Source of the DNA: an uncultured Enterobacteriaceae bacterium
GTDB lineage: Bacteria > Pseudomonadota > Gammaproteobacteria > Enterobacterales > Enterobacteriaceae
Assembly (NCBI GenBank): GCA_945271245.1
Contig: CALYPF010000009.1
Location: 1 to 40,129 of the forward strand
Direction: 5' to 3'
Length of the DNA: 40,129 bases
The notes beneath the pieces were generated by a model that was not told where the DNA came from, did not search any database, and saw only the letters and a list, made by a program, of their open reading frames with translations. Positions 27,524 through 36,605 of the stretch are shown piece after piece; position 1 is the stretch's first letter, and each line of letters opens with the position of its first letter. Both the position numbers and the translations under genes were made by a program.

Positions 27524-28108
27524 CTATGCGGGGTTATCAGCGTTAGTCAGCGCCCGCCACATAGTTTCAAAGCCGGTTTCCTTAAATACGGGAGCGCGCT
27601 GGGGTTCTCGGATAGCGAAGTCGATAGTAGTCTCCGCCAGCGCTAAAAACAAACCATCTCCAAACGCTCGCAGCGGCGGCTCGCGAAAAATAGGGCGGAT
27701 GCGTGATTCACAAAGCCGGTCTAACTCGGGGAACATATTAGCAACTTGCTGCTCAGTTTCTTGGGTGATTTTTCCGCTAACGGCAAGATGTCGCATGCAG
27801 GCATTGGCTAACGGATGGGTAATTTCCCAATCAATGTAGTTATCCCACACTGAATTCAACTGCTGTTTTGGCGAGGCGGCTTCAAAATCCACCTGCTGTA
27901 AAATAATGCTGCCTAAATCATGTTTTAGCCAAATGTAGAGTGCATTGAGTAAGTCATCTTTAGTGGCGAAGTAGCGAAAAAGGGTACCTTCAGCAACGCC
28001 GGCGCTGCGGGCAATAGAGGCGGTGGAAGCGCTTATACCGGCCTGTGCGATAGCTACCGTTGCCGCCTGAAGTAATGCTATGCGTTTATCTTCACTCTTA
28101 GGTCGTGC
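27524..28108 (-). CDS. ramR: TetR-family repressor, RamR-like
   Basis: This is a TetR regulator whose N-terminus VARPKSEDKRIALLQAATVAIAQ and the helix-turn-helix VAEGTLFRYFATKDDLLNALY match Salmonella RamR closely. The GTG at 28108, with GGAG about 9 bases upstream, gives 194 aa (RamR is 193); a second GTG six codons earlier overlaps that ribosome site. The C-terminal LALAETTIDFA segment also matches. In Salmonella RamR represses ramA and is released by bile acids and various cationic compounds. The divergent neighbour is RamA-like and the known RamR operator lies between them, so the pairing is well supported. The ligand-binding half is more diverged than the DNA-binding half. Confidence 0.85.
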   Translation of the reverse strand, partial: ARPKSEDKRIALLQAATVAIAQAGISASTASIARSAGVAEGTLFRYFATKDDLLNALYIWLKHDLGSIILQQVDFEAASPKQQLNSVWDNYIDWEITHPLANACMRHLAVSGKITQETEQQVANMFPELDRLCESRIRPIFREPPLRAFGDGLFLALAETTIDFAIREPQRAPVFKETGFETMWRALTNADNPA

Positions 28109-28171
28109 CACCCGATTTCTCTCCACAATTGTTTTGGCCTGAATTTGCGATAGCGTTTATTGCTCTTTATA

Positions 28172-28191
28172 ATGAGTGCTTGCTCACTCAT
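28172..28191. promoter_or_regulatory. RamR operator: ATGAGTG-N6-CACTCAT
   Basis: Two exact 7-base inverted arms (28172-28178 and 28185-28191) separated by six bases lie between the divergent ramR-like and ramA-like genes. This matches the operator described for RamR in the Salmonella ramA promoter. Confidence 0.85.
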
Positions 28192-28284
28192 GAAGCAATG
28201 ATAGTGTTATTTCATTTTGATGTATAGATGGGCGCATTGGAAACACTGGCTAGCGGTACAGTTTGATAATAACAGGAGAGGGTG

Positions 28285-28623
28285 ATGAATATACCCGCGC
28301 AGGTCATTGAGACACTAATAGAATGGATAGACAATAATTTGCATCAGCCGCTCCGCATTGACGATATCGCGCGCCACGCCGGATATTCAAAGTGGCACCT
28401 GCAGCGTTTATTTTTGCAGTACACCGGTGAGAGCCTGGCGCGTTACATTCGGCTACGGAAATTACGCCTTGCTGCTCGCGATTTACGCACCACTAACGCC
28501 AAAGTTTTTGATATCGGGTTGAAGTATGGCTTCGATTCACAGCAAACCTTTACGCGGATCTTTACTCGCACCTATCATCTTCCACCCGGAGCTTATCGGA
28601 AAGAAGCCTGCCTGCATGAATAA
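28285..28623 (+). CDS. ramA: AraC/XylS-family activator, RamA-like
   Basis: The 112-aa product consists of the two helix-turn-helix DNA-binding motifs only, as in MarA, SoxS and RamA. From memory it is closest to Salmonella/Klebsiella RamA (113 aa): [20 protein letters not shown] and KYGFDSQQTFTRIFTRTYHL match almost throughout, and the ending LPPGAYRKE is the RamA ending. AGGAG lies 6 bases before the ATG at 28285; an adjacent GTG is not needed. RamA activates acrAB-tolC and other stress genes. Control by the divergent RamR-like repressor is expected from the operator between them. The stop codon lies inside the terminator stem. Confidence 0.92.
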   Translation: MNIPAQVIETLIEWIDNNLHQPLRIDDIARHAGYSKWHLQRLFLQYTGESLARYIRLRKLRLAARDLRTTNAKVFDIGLKYGFDSQQTFTRIFTRTYHLPPGAYRKEACLHE

Positions 28624-28646
28624 ACCGGTTGATATCCCGGTTTATT
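28619..28646. terminator. Bidirectional-type terminator after ramA
   Basis: A perfect 10-bp stem AATAAACCGG/CCGGTTTATT with an 8-base loop begins within the last ramA codons. It lies between ramA and the convergent flavoprotein remnant and could serve both strands. Confidence 0.65.
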
Positions 28647-28665
28647 CATCAAATTAATTAGCGGT

Positions 28666-29442
28666 TTATTCCTGCGTCATTTCGACAAACTGCGCCAGCG
28701 GATCGGCCAGAGAGAAAGCCTGTGTTCTATCCTGTGGCGGAGCGATTAATTCATGAGTAATGGTTTGTTTAAGCTGTTTCGCTTCCTGTCGCGTCATACA
28801 CACGCGCTGTTGCCAGGTTTCTGTATAAACCGCGCCCCATTCGCCTAAATCAACGCAGGTGACATAATCAGGCTGGCGATAGGGAAGTGGGCTAATGTGA
28901 AGTAAAGAGGCGACAGCGTTATAGCCCGCAAATTTTCCCATAGGTATCGCGTGCTGGCAGCTCATCAATGCGGTATGCCCGCTGTCATCACAGTGCGCAT
29001 GCGCAATATCTCCGGCGGCATACACGGAGGACTCGCCTTCAACGCACAGCATGTCATTAACAAACAAGCGCCCCTGAGCATCGCGTTTGGCATTAATTTG
29101 GCCGGCCAGAGGGCTAGCGTTAACGCCGGCGGTAATTACGGAAGTAAAGCACGCTATGTTGCTGCCATCAGATAGTTCAACGCCGTGGCTATCAATATGT
29201 GTAACCCTACACTCTGAGCGCCACTCGACGGACTGGCACTGGCTTGCCGTTGCAATAATATTCCCTAATTCTTCACTAAATGCGGCGCCGATGCGTTTGC
29301 CGGAATCAACGACGATGATGCGGGGAAGAGCCTGTTCGCCAAACAGTTTCCGTAAACGGGAAGGCAGCTCCAGCGCAAGTTCAACGCCCGTCAAACCGCC
29401 GCCGCAAATGACTACGGTATAGGGCATTGCCGATGGAGTCAT
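28666..29442 (-). pseudogene. 5'-truncated NADH dehydrogenase-like FAD/NAD(P) oxidoreductase
   Basis: The 258-codon frame covers only the second half of a pyridine-nucleotide disulfide oxidoreductase-type flavoprotein (type II NADH dehydrogenase-like). The NAD-binding Rossmann motif (VVICGGGLTGVELALEL) lies at the very N-terminus, followed by the C-terminal FAD motif VYAAGDIAHA (about residues 139-148). The N-terminal FAD-binding GxGxxG domain of roughly 140-150 residues is missing: upstream of 29442 the frame runs straight into stops and no homologous segment is seen in other frames. A complete enzyme could not bind FAD properly. I call it a deletion remnant; internal re-use as a shorter protein is less likely. 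Confidence 0.75.
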
Positions 29443-30155
29443 TGAGGTGCCGAAAGATCACTAAAAACTACGGGCCGGAAATTTCGGCGGTTCCGGCGTA
29501 GAACCCCAAATAACTTAGTGGGGGAGAAGGTGAGAAGAAAACGTAGCGCACTCAAAGGAAGCATGGCTTTAAGGCTAAAGCATGAACCTGCGATATTATT
29601 GCATACACTGCATTTAACATAATATACATTATGCGCATCAAAGATAAGTATGCCGAAATCTGGCGTGAATCGTTGACACTGGCCATCAACTGGCTACTAT
29701 CCGATGGCAACATAAAAACACCGTTTGATGACTCATTCCTGAGACAACAAAAATCGAAAACAAGTAGTAAATTATTGCTCTCATAAGGTAAATAATAATG
29801 AATGACTTGCAAATGCATTTCCAGGCTCTGCTTAACGGTTATGAGGCTCTAGTAAAAGAGAAACATCCAGAGCAGCTCTCGCGCTGGCCTTTATTGAATG
29901 GGAAAATAGATGTAAAGTCAGGAAATTATAATCAATGCCACATCCACATATACAAACTCTATTTTCTCGCGGCCTTTTCAAAATAATAAAAATGTTCTCT
30001 AATTTCCACTTAATCATTTAAAGAATGTTATAAATAAAAATTACGGCCCTTAATCATTCATCTGCATCAACAACCGGTACAATAATGTGTGCCATCGGCG
30101 CCGCCATTACTGGTACAGGTATGCTGCTGTTTTTCTCACTGAGCGCTAACTTTCT
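29443..30155. other. Debris region between the flavoprotein remnant and glsB
   Basis: About 700 AT-rich bases. A plus-strand frame at 29631-29786 (51 aa, MRIKDKYAEIWRESL) is followed by 29798-29986 (62 aa, MNDLQMHFQALLNGYEALV), which has AAGG upstream of its ATG. Neither resembles a protein I know. At about 30040-30158 the plus strand encodes a hydrophobic tail (CAIGAAITGTGMLLFFSLS) ending in TAG that may be the last part of a lost membrane protein. In E. coli yneG lies downstream of glsB; I see no trace of it. Confidence 0.35.
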
Positions 30156-31082
30156 TTAGAAAATTGAGCGCCCAATATTATCCGCAAGCCGCTCCAGCGC
30201 TGCGATACCTGCTAGCGAATTTCCTGCTGCATCCAGTTCCGGGCTCCAGACGGCAATAGACATTTCATGGGGAATAATAGCGACTATCCCTCCCCCTACG
30301 CCCGATTTCCCCGGCATCCCAACGCGCCAGGCAAACTCACCCGAATTTTCATACATCCCGCTTGTTGCCATTAAGGCATTAATTTGCCTGGTCTGTTGTT
30401 GGGTTATCACGATGTCTCCCTCGTCGGGCGCACGCCCCTGATTGGCGAGGAATAAAAAGGTTCGCGCCAGCTCCAAGCAGCTCATTTCAAGCGCGCAATA
30501 ATGAAAATAGTTAAGCAGGACATCATTAACATTATTGTCAAAATTACTGAATGACTTCATTAACCACGCGATTGCGGCATTGCGCGCAGAATGCTCCAGC
30601 TCCGAGCGTGCCACGCTGGCATTATAACTAATGTCGGATTGCTGACTTAACCGGCGCACCACTTCAAGCATACGCTGGCGCGGTGCGCTTAGCCGGCTTT
30701 GCAGCATATCGCAGACAACCAGCGCGCCAGCGTTAATAAATGGATTACGCGGTTTGCCGTGCTCAAGCTCTAACTGAACCAGTGAGTTAAAGGGCTGCCC
30801 GGAGGGATCTTTACCCACCCGGCGCCAGATTTCCGCTTCATTGTAAAGCGTCATTGCCAGCACCAGGCTCAGTACCTTTGAAATCGACTGAATAGAAAAG
30901 CGCTCGTGTGCATCGCCAGCTTGCCAGGTTTGTCCGTCGACTGTACAGACGGCAATTCCCAGTTTTTCGGCAGGCACTGACACCAGCGCCGGGATATAGT
31001 TTGCTACCTGCCCCCGGCCTATAAGCGGCCTGACCTGTTCCAGTATTGCGTCCAGCAACTGATTGTTTAACTGCCCTGCCAC
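30156..31082 (-). CDS. glsB: Glutaminase GlsB (YneH)
   Basis: GlsB hydrolyses glutamine to glutamate and ammonia using a serine-dependent beta-lactamase-like fold. The GTG at 31082, with GGAG at good spacing, gives 308 aa, the E. coli length; the longer open frame would overlap the upstream sad gene. The catalytic Ser-x-x-Lys is in [11 protein letters not shown] (about residues 63-73), with further conserved [29 protein letters not shown] and the [14 protein letters not shown] segment near the C-terminus. It lies 59 bases downstream of sad on the same strand, as in E. coli, and is probably co-transcribed. The nonsense codon in sad might reduce its expression by polarity. Confidence 0.94.
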   Translation of the reverse strand: MAGQLNNQLLDAILEQVRPLIGRGQVANYIPALVSVPAEKLGIAVCTVDGQTWQAGDAHERFSIQSISKVLSLVLAMTLYNEAEIWRRVGKDPSGQPFNSLVQLELEHGKPRNPFINAGALVVCDMLQSRLSAPRQRMLEVVRRLSQQSDISYNASVARSELEHSARNAAIAWLMKSFSNFDNNVNDVLLNYFHYCALEMSCLELARTFLFLANQGRAPDEGDIVITQQQTRQINALMATSGMYENSGEFAWRVGMPGKSGVGGGIVAIIPHEMSIAVWSPELDAAGNSLAGIAALERLADNIGRSIF

Positions 31083-31141
31083 GTTGACTCCACTCACACG
31101 GATAATTCGCATCGCAGTATACTCGCTAGCTCGCGGCTTCT

Positions 31142-32539
31142 CTACGAGCGTCTGCCCCGGTCCATCCATACCGTCTGTATATTACAAAATTCATGCAGCC
31201 CGAAATGAGAAAGCTCGCGCCCAAAACCGCTCTTTTTCACCCCGCCAAAAGGTACGCGGGGATCGCTTGCGCTATAGCCGTTAATAAAAACCCCGCCGCA
31301 CTCAAGGCGCTCCGCCATAGATAGCGCCAGCTTTTCATTGGCGCAAAAGAGCGTGGCGGATAGGCCGAAGTCACTGTCATTGGCGAGCGCCAGCGCGTGC
31401 TCCGCGTCCCGCGCTACGCTTAACGCGGCGACCGGCCCGAATAATTCTTCACGAAATGCCGTCATTGTTGCCGTGACGTTGCCAAGAACCGTCGGCGCAT
31501 AATAGAAACCGTTTCCGGTTATTTTTTCACCGCCGGTTAATAATAAAGCCCCCTGCGCCAGAGTCGACTGGACCTGATGATGCAGTTCATCACGTAAATC
31601 TTCGCGCGCGAGAGGGCCAATATCATTATCTTCAATTTCAGGATTGCCGACGCGCAAGTGGCGCACCGCAGCGACAAATTGTTCCGTAAAGCGATCGGCA
31701 ATCCCCTGTTCCAGAATGAAGCGCTTGGCTGCCGCGCAGACCTGGCCGGTGTTTTGAAAGCGCCCGGCGATGGCGGCCTGTACGGCCTCGTCCAAATTGG
31801 CATCATTGAGCACGATAAAGGGATCGCTGCCGCCAAGCTCCAGTACGCATTTTTTCAAAGCGTTACTGGCCTGGGCGCCTATCGCCGCGCCGGCCTTGAC
31901 GCTGCCAGTTACCGTGACCGCAGCAATGCGAGGGTCATTAATCATCTGGCTTACGCCTTTCGGTTCAGCGTTAACAATAGAAAATACGCCTTCAGGCACC
32001 CCGGCCTGATGCATGATTGCTGCGATTAACTCAGCGCATCCCATGACCGATGGCGCAGGTTTTAATAAGTATCCATTGCCGGCCAGCAGAATGGGGACTG
32101 CGCCGCGCATCACTTGCCACAGCGGGAAATTCCATGGCATTACGGCAAGTATTGTCCCGAGGGGCCGAAATGCCACGTATGCCCGCTGATTTTCAACCTG
32201 CGTTGGTTGTGGCTCCAGCATCGCCGGTCCAAACTTTGCATACTAGCGGCACAGCTGCACACATTTTTGTACTTCGGCCCGCGCTTGTTGAACAGGCTTC
32301 CCCATTTCGCGGCAAATGCAGTGCGCCAGGATATCCTGCTGCGCTTCCAGTAGATGCGCAATCGCATACAGTTTTTCCATTCGCCGTTCTATGTTGACGC
32401 CTCGCCAGTGCTGATAGCCTTGATGCGCACGCGCGAGAACATTATTGATGTGCGCGGCGCTGGCCCAGGGATAAGCGTTAAGCACTTCGCCGGTTGCAGG
32501 ATTACGTGATATGGCATGGGTTTTAGGAGATGGATTCAT
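31142..32539 (-). pseudogene. sad: Succinate-semialdehyde dehydrogenase Sad (YneI), broken by a nonsense codon
   Basis: Sad oxidises succinate semialdehyde to succinate with NAD(P) in putrescine/GABA breakdown. The frame from ATG 32539 to the stop at 31142 would encode 465 aa (E. coli 462) with everything needed: the ELGGSDPF glutamate, the catalytic Cys in GQVCAAAKRF and the ending [12 protein letters not shown] single in-frame TAG at 32243-32245 interrupts it after VQKCVQLCR, at the position where E. coli has Trp (LCDWYAEHGPAML). A one-base change from TGG to TAG explains it, and both halves are otherwise intact, so the loss is recent or is a sequencing error. Read-through by a suppressor tRNA would restore the enzyme. 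It is divergent from its presumed regulator gene yneJ/ptrR. Confidence 0.9.
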
Positions 32540-32637
32540 TTTCTTCTCAGTTGGAGTGATTTGAACCGACAGTACTCTTGCCCATTTAGTATGAAAAGTG
32601 AATAATTGGCAAAAAGTTTTTCATGAAGTGAGAAAAC

Positions 32638-33507
32638 ATGGATCTGGTGCAACTGGAAATATTTAACGCCGTCGCGGACGCCGGTAGTATTAGTGCGGCG
32701 GCGCAGAAGATTCACCGGGTTCCCTCCAATCTCACGACCCGGCTGCGCCAACTGGAAACAGATTTAGGCGTAGCGCTCTTTATTCGTGAAAAGCAGCGAT
32801 TACGTTTATCGCCCGCAGGCCATAATTTTCTACTCTATAGCCGACAAATTATTGCGCTGGTTGAGCATGCACGCGCGGCCATCAGCGGCGAAGCGAATAT
32901 GGGAAAGTTGATACTGGGTGCGCTGGAAAGTACCGCCGCCGTGAGGATTCCGACTATCCTTGCTGAATTTAATCAGCGCTATTCGGGGATTCAACTCGAT
33001 CTTTGCACCGGCCCTTCCGGAGAAATGTTTGACGGTGTGCTTGATGGCGCGCTTAGCGCGGCCTTTGTCGATGGCCCGCTGCTGCATCCTGCGCTGGAAG
33101 GTATCCCGGTTTTTGACGAAGAAATGGTTGTTATCGCAGCGAAAAGCCACCCACCAATTCTGAACGCTCAAAATGTGAATGGTGAAAATCTTTATGCTTT
33201 TCGGGCCAACTGCTCTTACCGGCGGCATTTTGAACGTTGGTTTCAGGCCAATGATGCTGTTCCGGGTCATATTCATGAGATGGAATCTTATCATGGGATG
33301 TTAGCCTGCGTGATTGCAGGTGCCGGGCTGGCTATGATGCCGCGGAGCATGCTCGAAAGTATGCCGGGTTGCCAGCAGGTGTCCTGTTGGCCTCTGGGAG
33401 CGCCCTGGCAGAATCTAACAACCTGGCTGGTTTGGCGTCGTGGTGAAAAAACTCCGCAGCTTGACAGTTTCATAAGCATATTGCCGATAAACTTCACGCC
33501 AGAATAA
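32638..33507 (+). CDS. yneJ: LysR-family regulator YneJ/PtrR
   Basis: This is a LysR-type transcription factor, 289 aa against 293 in E. coli YneJ. The N-terminal helix-turn-helix ([24 protein letters not shown], about 18-41) and the effector domain ([35 protein letters not shown]) align throughout. In E. coli the protein, also called PtrR, has been linked to control of the adjacent sad gene and of putrescine use. It is divergent from sad with about 98 bases between, the usual LysR arrangement. With sad broken its target here may be reduced to glsB or distant genes. Confidence 0.93.
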   Translation: MDLVQLEIFNAVADAGSISAAAQKIHRVPSNLTTRLRQLETDLGVALFIREKQRLRLSPAGHNFLLYSRQIIALVEHARAAISGEANMGKLILGALESTAAVRIPTILAEFNQRYSGIQLDLCTGPSGEMFDGVLDGALSAAFVDGPLLHPALEGIPVFDEEMVVIAAKSHPPILNAQNVNGENLYAFRANCSYRRHFERWFQANDAVPGHIHEMESYHGMLACVIAGAGLAMMPRSMLESMPGCQQVSCWPLGAPWQNLTTWLVWRRGEKTPQLDSFISILPINFTPE

Positions 33508-33880
33508 AATATTCCTGTCTAAGAGTTGCGCTGAGTGCTCAGTTATATGTTGGCCAGGCCAGCATATGTGTGACGTTGTAACCTGGTATTTAATAATCTT
33601 AATAGTTACATTCTACTGCCTGCCCGTCATAGTACCTCCTGGTTAATTTAAGTATCAATTGCACATAAAGTAAGAATTTATAGAGGTTTGTTTTAAATAT
33701 TCTACTCTCAATATATTGAATTAAAAGAAAATATTTAAATCACCCATGATTAGGTATATGGAATCATTCCCATTTATAAGGAAAAAAAAGATTTTTTGTA
33801 CTAAACAATTGTACTAGGCGCGTGCCTGGCCTTAAGATCCCGGCAACTTCTTCTCCAATTGCCGTGGCGTAGCACCTTTA
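33508..33880. other. Intergenic region between yneJ and sotB
   Basis: About 370 AT-rich bases with no credible gene; E. coli has yneK here and I see no trace of it. Near 33547-33566 there is a 9-bp imperfect hairpin (ATGTTGGCC/GGCCAGCAT) 40 bases past the yneJ stop without a T run. sotB lacks a good ribosome-binding site. Confidence 0.4.
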
Positions 33881-35092
33881 ATGACGATAAATCCTGTTTC
33901 GCGCAAAGTTGCGTGGCTGCGTGTGGTGATGTTATCCATCGCCGCTTTTATCTTTAATACTACGGAATTTATTCCTGTAGGGTTGCTGTCTGATATTGCA
34001 GCAAGTTTCGGTATGCAAACGGCAAAAACCGGCATAATGATCACAATTTATGCCTGGGTTGTGGCGTTGGCATCGCTCCCTTTTATGCTGATGACTGCAC
34101 GTATTGAGCGTCGTAAATTATTGCTGGCGCTGTTCGCGGTATTTATCGTTAGCCATCTTCTTTCTTTTGTTGCCTGGAATTTTACTATTCTGGTGATTAG
34201 CCGCACGGGCGTTGCTTTCGCGCATGCCATTTTCTGGTCGATTACGGTGTCACTGGCAGTGCGTATGGCACCCGCCGGAAAACGTGCACAGGCGATGAGT
34301 TTAATTGCTACAGGCACTTCGCTGGCGATGGTATTGGGTTTGCCGCTTGGGCGCACCATAGGCCAATACTTTGGCTGGCGAACTACGTTTTTGGTTATCG
34401 GCATCGCCGCCCTTTTCACCATGCTTTCTCTAATAAAGATTTTGCCGCGCTTACCCAGCGAGCACTCTGGTTCTTTAAAGAGCTTACCGATACTTGCGCG
34501 CCGGCCCGCTTTGTTAAGCGTTTATATCTTATTAGCCACTGCTGTAACGGCACATTATACCGCCTACAGCTATATCGAACCTTTTATTCTCCAGATTGCC
34601 CGCTTAAGCGCTGAATTCGCTACTTTATTACTGCTGGTGCTAGGAGGTGCGGGAATTATCGGCAGCTTTATCTTTAGCCGGCTGGGTAACCAGCATGCTT
34701 CTCTCCTCGTCAGTGCCGCAATTGGATTGCTAACGCTCAGTTTATTAATGCTCTATCCCGCAGCCAGCGGTGGCAGTGATTATCTCGTTGCGCTTAGTGT
34801 ATTCTGGGGAATGTGTACCATGATTATCACACTCGGATTGCAGGTAAAGGTATTAATATTGGCCTCTGATGCAACGGATTTGGCCATGTCACTTTTTTCA
34901 GGAATATTTAATATTGGTATCGGCGCTGGCGCACTATTAGGCAACCAGATAAGCCTGCATCTGTCGATGGCGGATATTGGCTACTGGGGCGCCATACCAG
35001 CTGCAGTTGCCCTTATTCTGTCGATTGCTATGTTCCGGCGCTGGCCGACGTTAGGGCAAGAATTCCAACCCCGACCAAAGTCAGGCGTATAA
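33881..35092 (+). CDS. sotB: Sugar/arabinose efflux transporter SotB (YdeA, MFS)
   Basis: SotB is a proton-driven MFS exporter of sugars and some drug-like compounds in the inner membrane. The 403-aa protein aligns with E. coli SotB (396 aa) from the first residues ([16 protein letters not shown]) and keeps the MFS motif region and the segments [45 protein letters not shown] and [18 protein letters not shown]. About twelve membrane segments are visible. It is adjacent to the mar locus as in E. coli. Unusually the ATG at 33881 has no clear Shine-Dalgarno sequence, although the family alignment fixes the start. Confidence 0.94.
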   Translation: MTINPVSRKVAWLRVVMLSIAAFIFNTTEFIPVGLLSDIAASFGMQTAKTGIMITIYAWVVALASLPFMLMTARIERRKLLLALFAVFIVSHLLSFVAWNFTILVISRTGVAFAHAIFWSITVSLAVRMAPAGKRAQAMSLIATGTSLAMVLGLPLGRTIGQYFGWRTTFLVIGIAALFTMLSLIKILPRLPSEHSGSLKSLPILARRPALLSVYILLATAVTAHYTAYSYIEPFILQIARLSAEFATLLLLVLGGAGIIGSFIFSRLGNQHASLLVSAAIGLLTLSLLMLYPAASGGSDYLVALSVFWGMCTMIITLGLQVKVLILASDATDLAMSLFSGIFNIGIGAGALLGNQISLHLSMADIGYWGAIPAAVALILSIAMFRRWPTLGQEFQPRPKSGV

Positions 35093-35684
35093 CCTTCCTC
35101 ACACCTCACTCTGTGCCTGGGTTTGAGAATCTGGTCAAACTCAGGCGCTATCTCTTACCCCGGATAGCCATCGTGAGCGGATGTGCCAGCCGGTCTGCCC
35201 GGCTGAGAGAGGGTGACCATCGCCTGGCCGCTCAGAAATATAGTTGCCTGTACCTATCAGCCCATAAAGTCTCAAAGCCTAATAGAAATGGGCATGCACA
35301 GTTTTTGCCGCGCTTGCCGATGATATTACTTTAGATCGTTCGGTTTTGTTGTCAGTTCAACGGGCAACGGACTTTAATAAAAAGTATGGCAGAAACGGCG
35401 GAATCTGTTTAATAAGCCAGCCTTTCTGAAACTGGAACATCATCCAGCGTTATTTCTGCCCTTTATTAACTAAGAACGCGGCTTTTTACCGTCAGCTTAT
35501 CCATAAGGTATTCGCCATTTGAATATTTTAAGAAATAGGCGCAACACGGTTGGTTTTGTGGCATAAACGACTGTTATGTGAATATATATTAGATGAAAAC
35601 CATATAATTATACTTATTATTAGCGCGATAAATGTATGACAAGATGTGGTTTTGGCATCTTGTGTCATCACATTTCAAGTAAGA
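35093..35684. other. Region where marC is expected; no gene seen
   Basis: In E. coli marC (221 aa, minus strand) lies between sotB and marR. Here about 590 bases contain no MarC-like frame on either strand. A short plus-strand stretch near 35305-35420 reads like protein (FAALADDITLDRSVLLSVQR) but is open only briefly and matches nothing I recognise. The right end is AT-rich and leads into the mar promoter. Confidence 0.5.
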
Positions 35685-35744
35685 TTGACATATACTTTCT
35701 TGTGAAATAGTATCAGGCGAAATTAATATGATTGCCTGGGCAAT
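35685..35744 (+). promoter_or_regulatory. marRA promoter and MarR operator
   Basis: A -35 TTGACA at 35685-35690 and a -10 TAGTAT at 35708-35713, 17 bases apart, correspond in position to the E. coli mar promoter. Downstream, ATTGCCTGGGCAAT at 35731-35744 is a perfect palindrome equal to the MarR-binding core. Between the -35 and -10, where E. coli has its first operator with the same core, the sequence is TTTCTTGTGAAA: both half-sites have changed symmetrically (TTGC/GCAA to TTTC/GAAA). A marbox upstream was not identified with confidence. Confidence 0.75.
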
Positions 35745-35749
35745 AAGAA

Positions 35750-36187
35750 ATGCATAGCGATTCAAGCGATTTGTTCAATCAACTAATCCCCCTGGGGCGC
35801 CTGATTTTTATGGTGAATCAGTTTAAAGATCGCTTATTAAATGACTATCTTTCCCCGCTTGATGTTACGCCTCCCCAATTTAAAGTATTGAGCGCAATTC
35901 GCTGTGAAAATGGGATTACTCCGGCGGAGTTAAGGAAACGCTTATCAGTCGATCCGGGTGCGCTAACCAGGATGTTCGAAAGACTTCACTGTAAAGGCTG
36001 GATAACCCGTCAGCCAAATCCTCTGGATGGCCGGGGATTTCTCATAATGCTGACGCCTGAGGGCGCGGATCTATGTAAGCGTTGCCATGAACTTATTGGG
36101 CAAGACTTACATCGTGAATTAACAAAGAATTTAACGGCGGTGGAAGTTGCCCAGCTTGAAGGCCTGCTCAAGAAGGTTCTACCGTAA
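35750..36187 (+). CDS. marR: MarR, multiple antibiotic resistance repressor
   Basis: MarR is a winged-helix repressor of the mar operon, released from DNA by phenolic compounds and copper-linked oxidation. The 145-aa product is the expected length and aligns along its length (DLFNQLIPLGRLI, LSPLDVTPPQFKVLSAIRC, LSVDPGALTRMFERLHCKGW, the C-terminal ELTKNLTAVEVAQLEGLLKK). The cysteine equivalent to E. coli Cys80 in the DNA-binding region is replaced (ERLHC retains a Cys nearby but details differ). It is markedly more diverged from E. coli and Salmonella MarR than those are from each other. The start ATG lies just past the operator palindrome, with only a weak ribosome site. marA follows after about 25 bases. 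Confidence 0.9.
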   Translation: MHSDSSDLFNQLIPLGRLIFMVNQFKDRLLNDYLSPLDVTPPQFKVLSAIRCENGITPAELRKRLSVDPGALTRMFERLHCKGWITRQPNPLDGRGFLIMLTPEGADLCKRCHELIGQDLHRELTKNLTAVEVAQLEGLLKKVLP

Positions 36188-36212
36188 AATAGAATGAAAA
36201 TGAGGTGAGATG

Positions 36213-36605
36213 ATGTCCAGACGTAATAATGATGCAGTAACTATCCATAGTATACTGGACTGGATTGAAGATAATCTTGAATCCCCGCTTTCGCTGGATA
36301 CGGTTTCTGAGCGTTCAGGATATTCTAAATGGCATTTGCAGAGGATGTTTAAGAAAGAAACTGGTCACTCATTAGGGCAATATATTCGTCAGCGTAAATT
36401 AACGGAAATAGCCCAAAAGTTAAAAGAGAGTAATGAGCCTATTCTTTATTTGGCTGAGCGCTATGGATTTGAGTCTCAGCAAACCCTAACCCGAACTTTT
36501 AAAAACTATTTCTCGGTTCCGCCTCATAAATTTCGTGTGACAAATATACATGGCGAAGCGAAGTATCTACATCCTATAAATCGTTATGATAACTATGGCA
36601 GTTAA
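36213..36605 (+). CDS. marA: MarA, AraC/XylS-family activator
   Basis: MarA activates efflux, porin-repressing and stress genes by binding marboxes. From the ATG at 36213, chosen to match MSRRN of the family (a second ATG is adjacent upstream), the protein has 130 aa against 127 in E. coli. Both helix-turn-helix motifs are conserved: [20 protein letters not shown] and [18 protein letters not shown]. The C-terminal tail after PPHKF differs and is slightly longer. It follows marR in the same transcript. The usual third gene, marB, is not found downstream. Confidence 0.94.
   Translation: MSRRNNDAVTIHSILDWIEDNLESPLSLDTVSERSGYSKWHLQRMFKKETGHSLGQYIRQRKLTEIAQKLKESNEPILYLAERYGFESQQTLTRTFKNYFSVPPHKFRVTNIHGEAKYLHPINRYDNYGS

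Noticed and set aside
29552-29818. 88-codon minus-strand frame in the debris region
   Set aside because: Low-complexity hydrophobic translation without ribosome site and overlapping better plus-strand frames.
35113-35334. 73-codon plus-strand frame in the marC interval
   Set aside because: Its sequence resembles no MarC or other protein and it lacks a ribosome-binding site.
35620-35684. Possible marbox upstream of the mar promoter
   Set aside because: I looked for the MarA/SoxS/Rob consensus on both strands; the best candidates miss several key positions, so it is not listed.
35750-36605. Assignment to Salmonella (for example S. bongori) or E. coli
   Set aside because: MarR and MarA differ from both at far more positions than expected within those genera, and marB and marC are absent; a different genus is more likely.
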